Source of the DNA: Candidatus Wallbacteria bacterium
GTDB lineage: Bacteria; Muiribacteriota; UBA6191; JACPRK01
Reading direction: 5' to 3'
DNA length: 64,000 nt
NCBI GenBank assembly: GCA_016213845.1
Contig: JACQZN010000132.1
Location: forward strand, 30,616-94,615
The translations under genes were made by a program, and so were the position numbers. Each line of letters opens with the position of its first letter. The stretch's first letter is position 1. Below, piece by piece: positions 26,586-35,100 of this stretch. Under the pieces are notes generated by a model. The model searched no databases and was not told the DNA's origin. It saw nothing but the letters and a program-made list of their open reading frames with translations.

Positions 26586-27364
26586 GCGGGTTCCTCCGGG
26601 ATGCCGAAGAGCGTGCGGGCGTTTGCCGTCGTGATCCGGCCGATCTCCTCCGGGGTCGAGCCCCGGATGCGCGCAAGCTCCGCGGCGACCAGCGCCACGT
26701 GCGCCGGCTCGTTTCGCTTGCCGCGGTGCGGCACGGGCGTGAGGTAGGGACAGTCCGTCTCGAGCAGGATGCGCTCCAGCGGAAGCCGACCCACCAGCTC
26801 TCGGAGCGCGTCGTTCTTCTTGAACGTGAGCGGCCCGCCGAAGGAGAGGCTCATCCCCTGGTCCAGGATCGTCACGGCCTGCGTGTAGTCGCCGGCGTAG
26901 CAGTGGAAGACGCCCGCGGGAAATCGGGGGAAGTCCTTGCAGAGAATGCCGAGCAGATCGTCCATGGCGTCGCGGCAGTGAATCACGACGGGGCGCTCCT
27001 CGCGAAGGGCGAGCTCGACCTGCATCGAGAAGACCTGGCGCTGGCGAGGGCGCGGAGAGTGATCGTAAAAGTAGTCGAGGCCCATCTCGCCCAGCGCGAC
27101 CACCTTGGCGCTGCGGTGCAGCGCCAGCAGCCGGTGGAGCTCCTCGTCGGTGTGGCGGGCGGCTTCGTGCGGATGGACGCCGACCGTGGCGTAAACGTGC
27201 GGAGTGGCGTGGGCCAGCGCGATCGATGCTGCGCTCGTGGCGGCGTCCGTCCCGACGTCGACGATGAAGGCGAGCCCGGCCGCCGAGGCGCGGCGTAAGA
27301 CTTCGTCGCGGTCCGCTTCGAACTCCGGGCCGTTGATGTGCGCGTGCGTGTCGCAGAGGGGCAT
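26582..27364 (-). CDS. tatD: TatD-family metal-dependent hydrolase/DNase
   Basis: A 260-residue TIM-barrel hydrolase of the usual length. Metal-ligand motifs are in order: CDTHAHI, GEMGLDYFYDHSP, VIHCRDA, GVFHCYAGD and LLETDCPYLTPVPHRGKRNEP. TatD enzymes are divalent-metal 3'-5' exonucleases acting on DNA or RNA ends. The ATG at 27364 was chosen because the family N-terminus (MPLCDTHAHIN) begins there; the open frame extends 29 codons further into the upstream gene. It is 13 bp after the GAF/GGDEF-like gene and coupled to the TPR gene. Confidence 0.95.
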   Translation of the reverse strand: MPLCDTHAHINGPEFEADRDEVLRRASAAGLAFIVDVGTDAATSAASIALAHATPHVYATVGVHPHEAARHTDEELHRLLALHRSAKVVALGEMGLDYFYDHSPRPRQRQVFSMQVELALREERPVVIHCRDAMDDLLGILCKDFPRFPAGVFHCYAGDYTQAVTILDQGMSLSFGGPLTFKKNDALRELVGRLPLERILLETDCPYLTPVPHRGKRNEPAHVALVAAELARIRGSTPEEIGRITTANARTLFGIPEEPA

Positions 27365-27377
27365 CGCGGCGAGTCTC

Positions 27378-28880
27378 TCAGTTGGCCTCTCGAGGTGCTG
27401 CGGCCGCTGGGGACGCGTTGCCCTGGAAGCAGACGAGGCGGTGGTCGCCAATCCGGAGCGATTCCCGCACGGCCTCGTCGCAGGCCTCCATCAGCGCCTC
27501 GGGCTCCGAGACGTTTTCGGGGCAGCTGGCGACCCCCATGGCGGCCACGAAGCGCAGCTCCGGGTTCTCGAGCGAGACGCCGAGCGCGTCGACCTTGTCT
27601 TTGACCCGGCCGGCAAAGAAAAGAGCGCCCAGCGTATCGGTCTCGGGGAGGAAGACGTAGAAGGAGTCCTTGCGCCGCGTGGCCCCGTCCTGGCTGCGCA
27701 TGGTCTCTCTCAAGATGGCGCCCACCGAGGCGAGGGCGCCGTTCATCTCCTCGGCGGCGATGCCGGAACGGCCGAAGGCGCACTTGAGCTTGACCAGCGA
27801 CAGCCGGGTGGGTCTGCGGCGGTAGCGCCTGAGCTCGAGCCCGAGCTGGCCCTTCCAGTACTCGTAGTCGTGGAGGCCGCTGACGGCCTCGCGGAACGCC
27901 TCGTCGGGACCGAGCGTCTTCCTGTTGACCTGCGCCAGCAGCGACATCGCCTCCTGGAGGAAGGCCAGCTCCCGGGGGCCGAAGCCCGCGGGCGAATCGA
28001 TGTTGCAGAAGTTGCCGATGCCCGCCACCTGGCCCTCGAGCGACATCGGAACGCAGGCCAGCGAGCGGATCTTCCTGCCCTGGGCCTGCGTGGCTGGGGT
28101 CTGCTTGAAGCGCGGGTCGCGCTCGCCCTTGTTGACGACGACAGGGGCGGCAGCGTCGAGGGCCTCGCCACAGATGCCCTCGCGGGCGGCGAAGGAAACC
28201 GGCCTGGGTCCTGCCAGCGCGAGTTCATGACTCAAACTATCCGAGAGACCCGCCGAGGCGATGAGACGGAGGTGCTGCCGGGAGGAGTCGAGGAGGCATA
28301 GGGAGGACCACTCGAGCTTCAGGTGGGCGTTGCAGGCCGCCAGCAGGCGGCCGGCTGCCTCGGGGAAATCGTAGGCGGTCTGGAGAGCGCTTGCCTGGGC
28401 CAGCAGCAGGCGTAATCCGAGGACGTCGGGGTCCGGCGCCTCGGCGCCGCCGGCTCCGGGCGCGGTGGCGGTCCCAGCCGGGTCAGCCGGGTGGGTGGCT
28501 GCCTGTGATCGGCCAGGCGCGCTTCCCGGGGAAGCCGAGCGTGCGAGGCCCTCGTTGTCCCTCATCAGCACGTACCGGTTGACGGCGTCGTAGACAGCGG
28601 ACAGCTCGTCGCCGGCGCGGTCTTTGAGGACCTGGTTCCATTCGCCGGCCGCCAGGCGGTCCAGCTTCTCCTTGAGCTCCAGGAGCGGGCCGAGGATGGA
28701 GCGGGCCGCCATCGACGCTGCCACGAACCCGACGGCGCAGGCGCCTGCTGCCCAGAGCCACGCCTCGGGGCGCCGGCCGGGCTCGACCAGCGGCACGAGG
28801 AGCAGGGCGCCGGTTGCGGAGGCGACGAGGAAGAGGGCGATCAGGCGGGTGCGGATGGAGAGTGCGCGGAGCGGCGACAT
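27378..28880 (-). CDS. Membrane GAF protein with catalytically degenerate GGDEF domain
   Basis: A 500-residue signalling protein. Two transmembrane helices (about 12-32 and 42-60) and a HAMP-like stretch (about 62-110) precede a Gly/Ala/Pro linker, a GAF domain (about 170-325) and a GGDEF-fold domain (about 335-490). At the catalytic position the sequence reads RSQDGATRRKDSFYVFLPE: the RxxD inhibitory-site motif is kept five residues before the site, but GGDEF is replaced by KDSFY. It should therefore not make c-di-GMP but could bind it. It lies 41 bp downstream of an intact diguanylate cyclase on the same strand, suggesting a synthase-effector pair (inference). Confidence 0.85.
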   Translation of the reverse strand: MSPLRALSIRTRLIALFLVASATGALLLVPLVEPGRRPEAWLWAAGACAVGFVAASMAARSILGPLLELKEKLDRLAAGEWNQVLKDRAGDELSAVYDAVNRYVLMRDNEGLARSASPGSAPGRSQAATHPADPAGTATAPGAGGAEAPDPDVLGLRLLLAQASALQTAYDFPEAAGRLLAACNAHLKLEWSSLCLLDSSRQHLRLIASAGLSDSLSHELALAGPRPVSFAAREGICGEALDAAAPVVVNKGERDPRFKQTPATQAQGRKIRSLACVPMSLEGQVAGIGNFCNIDSPAGFGPRELAFLQEAMSLLAQVNRKTLGPDEAFREAVSGLHDYEYWKGQLGLELRRYRRRPTRLSLVKLKCAFGRSGIAAEEMNGALASVGAILRETMRSQDGATRRKDSFYVFLPETDTLGALFFAGRVKDKVDALGVSLENPELRFVAAMGVASCPENVSEPEALMEACDEAVRESLRIGDHRLVCFQGNASPAAAAPREAN

Positions 28881-28921
28881 GGATGGGGGCGGGCGGAACG
28901 GGGCTTCCCGGGCGGGAAGGT

Positions 28922-30988
28922 TCAGGAGCCGGCTGCTGCCTTCTCCTTCTCGGCGGCCAGCACCTGGTCGTAGGTGCAGACGCGGTTTCTGCCCGTGTGC
29001 TTGGCATGGTAAAGCGCCTGGTCGGCCCGGTCGATGAGATCGGCCTGGTTGTCCGAGTGGTGCGGGAAGTCGGCCAGGCCGATGCTGACGGCGACCTGGA
29101 CCTTGACGCCGTTCAGGTCCAGGACGGAGCCCTCGACGGCCTTGCGGATGCGCTCGGCGGGGACCAACGCGGCCTCGACGGACTGCTCGGGGCAGACGAC
29201 TGCGAACTCTTCGCCGCCCAGGCGCGCGACGATGTCGACCTTTCGCATGCAGGACTTCAGAGTGCGGGCGACATGGATGAGAACCTGGTCGCCCTGGGGG
29301 TGGCCGTAGGTGTCGTTGAAGCGCTTGAAGTGATCGATGTCGAGGATGATGACGGTGCAGGAACCCTTGTAACGCCTGGCGCGGCGCAGCTCCTCCGAGA
29401 GGCGCTGGTAGAAGAACCGGCGGATGTAGATCTTCGTCAGCTCGTCGGTGATGGCCAGGGTGTACAGGCGGGCGTTTTCGATGGCGACCGCGGCCTGGTT
29501 GGCCAGGCCCATGAAGAGCTCCTGGTCGCGTTCGTCGAGCGTGTAAGGCGTGGCCTTGCTGACGTTGAGGACTCCAAGGCGCTTGTCCTTGGCGATGAGA
29601 GGGACGGAGAGCATCGTGCCGGCGGCGATCTTGCCTTCCTTGAGCTTCGAAAAGTTGGGGCTCTTCAAGGTGTCGGCGATCAGCATCGGGCGGCCCGATT
29701 GCAGGACGTGCCCGCTGACGGCCTCCCCCAGCTTCACCTTGGTGGAGGCGACAACGTCGGAGCTGACGCCTCGGGCCACCTCGATCTTGAGCTCGCCCGT
29801 GTCGTCGTCGAGCAGCATGATCGAGCCGCGTTCGGCCATCACGATTTTCATGGCTCGGTCGAGGATGACGTCGAGCAGGTCGTTGAAGTTGAGCGTGAGG
29901 CTGATGTCCTTGGCCACGCCGTAAAGGGTCTGGACCTCGTCGTACTTCTCCTTGAGGTCCGCCTGCATGCGCTTGAGGTTGGCGCGCATCTTCTCGAAGG
30001 CGTCCGCCAGCTCGCCGACTTCGTCCTGGCCCACGAAGGGGACCGGGCGGGAGAGGTCACCCTGGGCAATGTGGTTGGCCGCGTTGACCAGGCGGCCGAT
30101 CGGGCGGGTGATGAACGTGCGGCCGAAGAAGACGCCGAAGAGCAGCGCGACCAGCCCGGTGAGCAGGCCGACCTGCATCACCTTCTCCTGTAGCCTCACG
30201 AGTGTGACGATGGCGCCAGGCTTGGCGATGTTGACGATGCGCCAGGGGGGCGTCTCGTAGCTGTAGCCGGGCAGGTCCTTGAGGGACATCTCGAACCGGT
30301 TGACGACCTGAGGGTCGTCCGACCAGGTGGTGAAGAGGTTGCCCTCGATGAAAGGGGCGTCCTGCGTGGCAGCGATGACGTGATAGTCCTGGTCGAGAAC
30401 GTAGATGTGGAGGTTGGCGTAAGCCTGGGTGAGCAGGCCGAGGATTTCGTTGAGAGTGTTGGCTAGGAGCTGCAGGTTCAAGACAGCCACGACGGCGCCT
30501 CGGATCAGGCCGCGTTCGTCGACCAGGAGGCTCTTGAACTGCGCGTCATCGGCCTTGGCGATCGGAGTGCCGCCGTAGCGGTCGAGCGCCGCGCTGGTGA
30601 AGAGCCGGTTGGCGTCTTTGAGCGGGAGCTGGCGTCCGGCCTGTGCGACCAGCGACTTGTCGAGGCCGAAGAGGCTCACGCCCTCGAAGATCGGGTTGCT
30701 CTGGACGAAGTGGGCCAGGATAGGTTCGATACGATCGCGGTCGATGGTCGCCACGTCGCGCGAGAAAGTCATCGTGTCGAAGACGCCGCGCGCGTTCCGC
30801 ATCGTGGAGTAGATCTGGAAAGCGATGAGGCGCGAGAAGCCGTAGTTCATCCCGCGCACCTGCGAAGTGACCTGCTGCTCCTGGAGCGTGATCGCCAGGT
30901 ACCCCAGGATCGACAGGGGCAGGAACGTGATAAGCACCAGCAGGAGGCTGAGCTTCGCCCAGATTCGATTGAAGGGATAAATCTTCAC
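28922..30988 (-). CDS. Membrane sensor diguanylate cyclase (Cache-HAMP-GAF-GGDEF)
   Basis: A 688-residue enzyme making c-di-GMP from two GTP. A first transmembrane helix (about 10-32), an extracytoplasmic Cache-type sensor (about 40-270), a second helix (about 278-300), HAMP (about 300-355), a GAF domain (about 375-515) and a GGDEF domain (about 520-680). The active site GGEEF is intact with the inhibitory motif RKVD five residues before it, plus DIDHFKRFNDTYGHPQGD. The GTG at 30988 starts just before the first helix (VKIYPFNRIWAKL); a GTG at 31075 would add 29 low-complexity residues. Neither has a strong ribosome site. Confidence 0.92.
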   Translation of the reverse strand: MKIYPFNRIWAKLSLLLVLITFLPLSILGYLAITLQEQQVTSQVRGMNYGFSRLIAFQIYSTMRNARGVFDTMTFSRDVATIDRDRIEPILAHFVQSNPIFEGVSLFGLDKSLVAQAGRQLPLKDANRLFTSAALDRYGGTPIAKADDAQFKSLLVDERGLIRGAVVAVLNLQLLANTLNEILGLLTQAYANLHIYVLDQDYHVIAATQDAPFIEGNLFTTWSDDPQVVNRFEMSLKDLPGYSYETPPWRIVNIAKPGAIVTLVRLQEKVMQVGLLTGLVALLFGVFFGRTFITRPIGRLVNAANHIAQGDLSRPVPFVGQDEVGELADAFEKMRANLKRMQADLKEKYDEVQTLYGVAKDISLTLNFNDLLDVILDRAMKIVMAERGSIMLLDDDTGELKIEVARGVSSDVVASTKVKLGEAVSGHVLQSGRPMLIADTLKSPNFSKLKEGKIAAGTMLSVPLIAKDKRLGVLNVSKATPYTLDERDQELFMGLANQAAVAIENARLYTLAITDELTKIYIRRFFYQRLSEELRRARRYKGSCTVIILDIDHFKRFNDTYGHPQGDQVLIHVARTLKSCMRKVDIVARLGGEEFAVVCPEQSVEAALVPAERIRKAVEGSVLDLNGVKVQVAVSIGLADFPHHSDNQADLIDRADQALYHAKHTGRNRVCTYDQVLAAEKEKAAAGS

Positions 30989-31124
30989 GGTCCGTCGGGG
31001 GAGGGGGCCGCGGGCGCCCGGCTGCCGGCCCCGTCCATGGCCAGAGACTACTGCGCGCAGCGCCGGGTGCCGCACTCAGGGTGCAGCATAGACGATCTCC
31101 CCCTCGTTTCGGTCACCCACGCCC

Positions 31125-31159
31125 CTCACTCCTCGAGCCTCAAGCCTCACTCCTCACCA
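31125..31159. repeat. Heptamer array CTCACTC/CTCAAGC
   Basis: Five 7-base units (ctcactc, ctcgagc, ctcaagc, ctcactc, ctcacca). The array crosses the 3' end of the glycerophosphodiester phosphodiesterase gene and supplies its last codons and TGA. Confidence 0.75.
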
Positions 31160-31853
31160 GTGGCACCAGCAAGTCCGGCCTGTCGGTGTAGAGGGAGTCG
31201 ACGCCGGCCTCGACGAGGCGCTGCATCGTGCGAACATCGTTGGTGATACCGGTGCCGACGCGCAGGCCGGCGGCATGCGCCCGCTCGATGACGCCGCGCG
31301 TCACGAACAGGTCCGGGACGTCGAGCATCGAAGCTCCGGCCGAGCGCGCTCGGAAAACTTGACCCAGCGGGAACACGACGATCAGCTCTCGCGCGATCTC
31401 AGGCGCCAGCCGAGCGGCCTCCCGGATCAGCCCCGGGGAGAACGAGAGCAGCGAGCATGAGGATTCCATTCCCATTCGCCGGATGACCTCGATCGCCGGC
31501 CCGAGCGCCGCGGGCGACTCCTTCTTGAGCTCGATGGCGGCCCGGCACCGACCTTTCAGGAGCTCCAGGGACTCCTCGAGCGTCGGAATGCGCTCCCCAG
31601 GGAAGCGGCCGGCGTGCTCGGCAGAGGCCTCCAGCGCGCGCAGCTCGGCCAGGGTCAGGTCCTTCACCCAGCCGCGCCCGTTCGTCGTGCGGCCGACCTG
31701 AGGATCGTGGATGACCACCACGTGTCCATCCCTCGACAGGTGGACGTCCATTTCGACGCCGTCGACGTCCAGCTCCAGAGCCAGCCGGAATCCCGCGAGT
31801 GTGTTCTCGGGCGCCAGTGCGCGCGCGCCGCGGTGGCCGTAGGCAAGTCTCAT
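31140..31853 (-). CDS. Glycerophosphodiester phosphodiesterase
   Basis: A 237-residue GDPD-family enzyme (UgpQ type) cleaving glycerophosphodiesters to glycerol 3-phosphate and an alcohol. Catalytic and metal residues are visible: HRGARALAPENT at the N-terminus, VEMDVHLSRDGHVVVIHDP, AIELKKE and the C-terminal SLYTDRPD. No signal peptide, so cytoplasmic. The final residues RSEA and the TGA come from a heptamer repeat array, so the natural C-terminus may have been altered by repeat expansion. Another heptamer array begins four bases upstream of the ATG, leaving no Shine-Dalgarno site. Confidence 0.94.
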   Translation of the reverse strand: MRLAYGHRGARALAPENTLAGFRLALELDVDGVEMDVHLSRDGHVVVIHDPQVGRTTNGRGWVKDLTLAELRALEASAEHAGRFPGERIPTLEESLELLKGRCRAAIELKKESPAALGPAIEVIRRMGMESSCSLLSFSPGLIREAARLAPEIARELIVVFPLGQVFRARSAGASMLDVPDLFVTRGVIERAHAAGLRVGTGITNDVRTMQRLVEAGVDSLYTDRPDLLVPLVRSEA

Positions 31854-31857
31854 GGGG

Positions 31858-31920
31858 AGTAGTCAGTAGTCAGTAGTCAGTAGTCAGTAGCCAGTAGCCA
31901 GTAGTCAGTAGACAGTAGGG
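31858..31920. repeat. Nine-unit heptamer array AGTAGTC
   Basis: Nine consecutive 7-base units: four agtagtc, two agtagcc, then agtagtc, agtagac, agtaggg. It abuts the start codon of the downstream gene and leads into a G-run and a cacgacccgggtctc core. Confidence 0.9.
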
Positions 31921-31944
31921 GGGCACGACCCGGGTCTCGGCCAG

Positions 31945-32012
31945 CTCACTCCTGAAGCCTGACTCCTGAGGCCTGACCTCAAGCCTCACTCCTCAAGCCT
32001 CAAGCCTCAAGC
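31945..32012. repeat. Heptamer array CTGAAGC/CTCAAGC
   Basis: About nine 7-base units (ctcactc, ctgaagc, ctgactc, ctgaggc, then ctcaagc and ctcactc variants) with one 5-base unit interrupting the phase. The array stops seven bases from the stop codon of the small ORF next to it. Confidence 0.85.
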
Positions 32013-32018
32013 CTCTCT

Positions 32019-32171
32019 TCACCAATCCGAGGGGGTGGTCGTGAGGCGCCAGAAGGGGATGAACTCGGGCCAGATGGAGTTGAGTTGCTCGTCGAGGACG
32101 CGCGCCTTGGAGAAATGGATCTGGATCATGCGGTAGTTCTTGTCGCCATAGGTACGCTTGGGAAAGCCCAT
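32019..32171 (-). CDS. Small protein (50 aa) of unknown function
   Basis: A short ORF, MGFPKRTYGDKN through FIPFWRLTTTPSDW, begins three bases after the stop of the large AsmA-like gene. Codon use supports real coding: nearly all third positions are G or C, as in neighbouring genes, and the translation is rich in Trp, Phe, Tyr and Ile rather than the Arg/Ala/Gly/Pro typical of shadow frames here. No signal peptide or membrane segment. Family unknown. It could also be a decayed fragment of a longer gene, but it has its own ATG and TGA. Confidence 0.6.
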   Translation of the reverse strand: MGFPKRTYGDKNYRMIQIHFSKARVLDEQLNSIWPEFIPFWRLTTTPSDW

Positions 32172-32174
32172 CTT

Positions 32175-35100
32175 CTAGGCCAGCGCCTGCTTGGCCAGCT
32201 CGATGTGCTTGTCCACGATCTGCTGCGGTTGCTGCCAGAATCGTGCCTTGTCCTCAGGAGGCATGACGTTCTTGAACAGGTAGGTGTCGGGGTAGTCGCG
32301 CGCCTTCAGCCAGACGATGACTTTCACGGTCTGGTCGAGGATCAGCCGCTCGATCTGTTTCTCGCCCAGCAGCGCCTTGATGCCGTTCACGCCGCCCATC
32401 TTGCTCAGCACCAGCGGGCCCACGCTCTTCGGGTCGGCCCTGTACACGTTGGGCACGTTCAGCACGCGCTTCATGCTCCCCGACAGCGGCAGGTGGAATC
32501 GCTTCACGCCGAACTGGATCTCGGTGGCATCGACGATGATGTCGTCGCGGGTGAGCTTCATCCTCATCAGGGGGACGCCCGCGCCCAGTCCCCGGAGCTG
32601 CGGGGCGTCGACATGGATTCCGGCCAGCTCGATCCAGGCGAACCCATCCATGTAGGGAAAGCGTCCGGCCGCCTGCACCCCGAGCGAGGCCGTGCCGGTG
32701 ACGATCACGCTCTTCTCCTTCGGTACGAAGGCGTCGACCCACGGCGCCAGTTTCCAGTGGTCCAGAACCAGCGCGCCCTCGGATTTTCGCTCGGCCCAGG
32801 GGTCGGTCATCGAGAGCTCCATCCGGATCGGGCTTCCGTTGACCAGGACGGCCGCGCCCAGTAACCGAGCCGACGTCGTTTCGATGTGGAAGCCCCCTTG
32901 GCTGGCGACCAGGATCGGCACACCCTTCACCTGCGTCCTGAGCTTCAGCCCCGAGAGGTCCGCGTCGATCGTCGGCTTCTGGCCATCCAGGAGCACGGCG
33001 CGCACGGCCGCGCGGCTTCCCGAAAGGTCGATCGGGATCTCCATCCCGCGCGTGGTGACGACGGCCTTGGCGGCCGCCAGCTCCACGGTCTGCTCGAGCA
33101 GCTTCCGGCCCTTCTCGGCGGCCAGGTTCAGCACGAGCCGCAGGTCGGCCTCCGGGCGGAAGCGGTCGATCTTATCGCGGAGCTCGGCCGGCAGGATTGC
33201 GAGAAGCTCGCCCGTTCGCGCCACGCGCGTCCCCAGGCTGGCCCAGGCGCGGCCGAAGGGCACCACCGGCGCAACCTCGCCGACCACTCGGGTCTCGCCG
33301 CCCGGAAAGCGGGCCTGGCCGCCCAGCACCAGTTTCGCGAGGTCGCCCGTGGCCGTCAGCCGCACGTCCACGGAGGACTTGGAGAGGTCGAAAGGCGCCA
33401 CGCGAGTGGCGACGGTCGAGGGCAGCAGCGCGGCCAGGGAGGCCAGGTTGGGCAGCGCCACGTGCGCCAGCGTGTCGAGCTTGCCCGTGCCGAGCAGGTC
33501 TTCGGCCCGCGCCGCGAGCGCCAGCTCGGCGAGCCTGTGGCGCGCGCGGACCTTCACGTGCGCCTGGGCATCCTGCATCGAGGCCTGCGCCGAGACCTCC
33601 ACACCCAGCCTGCCGCCTGCCAGGTGCGGGCCGACGCGCGCCCGGTGGGCGAGCGGGATGAGCTCGGAAAGAGCGGAAAGATCGAGTCCTGCGGAGTCTG
33701 CTGTTCGCACGAGTAGCCGTGCGCCAGCGTCTCTCGTCGCGGCGGCTTCGAAGGCCAGCCCGACCGGTCCCAGCCGAACCTCGGTGCGCGGGACTTCGAC
33801 GCCGCGCTCGGTGGCGTTCAGCCTGAGCGCCGGGGCCACGACGCGCATCGGGGCGCGGCCGAACGCGATCCGGTCGGCGAAGAGCTCTGCCGTGAAACCC
33901 GGCCCGGCTCGGGAGAACCGGGTGGTCACGCCCAGTCCGAGCCGGGCTTCGGGATCGACCTGAAGGTCCTGATAGAGCGATTGCGCCCCGGTCGACGTGA
34001 CGAGCGCCGCCAGCGCCGCCAGAGGGACCGAGCCGGTCGGCGGAGCCAGCGCCAGCGCCGATCGCAGCGCCGGCGCCGAGAGCGGCCGCTCCAGGGCGAG
34101 CTCGAGGCCAACCGGGACGCTTCCGTACGAGAGGCGCAGGTCGCGGGTCGCGAACCCTTTCTCCAGGTCGAGCTCGACGGCGCCGTTCGCCGTGGCCGGG
34201 TGAGCGCCGGCCAGCGCTTCGAGCTTCTCCAGTGTGAGTTCCAGATGCAGCCGCGCCGAGAGAAGCTGGCGCGCAGCCGCCAGAGCGCGCGGGAGCTTCT
34301 CGAAAGCGAGCGCTTCGAGCCGCGGCAGGTCGAGCTTCTGACGCAGCGCGTCAAGAGCGGCCCAGTCGATTCGCTCGGCCGGCTTTCGGCTGGCTCCCGG
34401 CTTGAGGAAGCTCTTCGGCTGCACGCCCGCCAGGGCGGCTTTCAGGCGCGGCCCTTCGGTCTTGAGCTCCGCCAGCGCTGCCTGTAGCGGCTCGAAGCCG
34501 GCGAAGGAGCGGCGCCGGGCCAGCTCGCGCAGGTTCGCGGCGTGGTTGGCCGCCGCCAGCCGGGCCGTGGCCAGCCCGGCGCGCAGCGAGAGGCCGACGC
34601 GCCCCCCCAGGCCGGCCGGGGCCGGAAGCGGGAACGGCAGCTCCGAGAGCTCCGGCGAACGGGCGTCCAGGGCGAGCGAGATGGATGGAAACCCGCTCAG
34701 GCCGTCGACGATGGCCGAAACGCCTGCGCGGGCGCCGAGAGCCTGGAACGTGAGCCCGTGGATGTCGAGCCTGTCGGGGGTGAAATCGAGCCGGTCGAGA
34801 TTGAGGTCGAGCGTGCACGCGGGCAGCACGACGGCCAGGCCGGTGGCCGAAAGCCGCCCCGTCACCAGCGGGCGGACCGGCGTGCCGACGGCGCGAAGGC
34901 TGGCCGTGAGCTTCCCCTGGGGCTCGATGCGCGACAGCGCCGGAATGGCGTCCGGCGGCAGGAGCTCGCGGGGCGTCATCGCCAGCACCGTCTCGATGGG
35001 AAGCTCCGGAACATCGAGCTTCAAGTCGAAGCTGGGAGCCGTGAAGCTGTCCAGTGACCCCGCGGCTCGAAGGACGGTCGTTTTCCCCAGTGCCAGCGAG

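Noticed and set aside
31858..32012. Heptamer arrays as a CRISPR
   Set aside because: The units are 7 bp with no unique spacers and no cas genes nearby.
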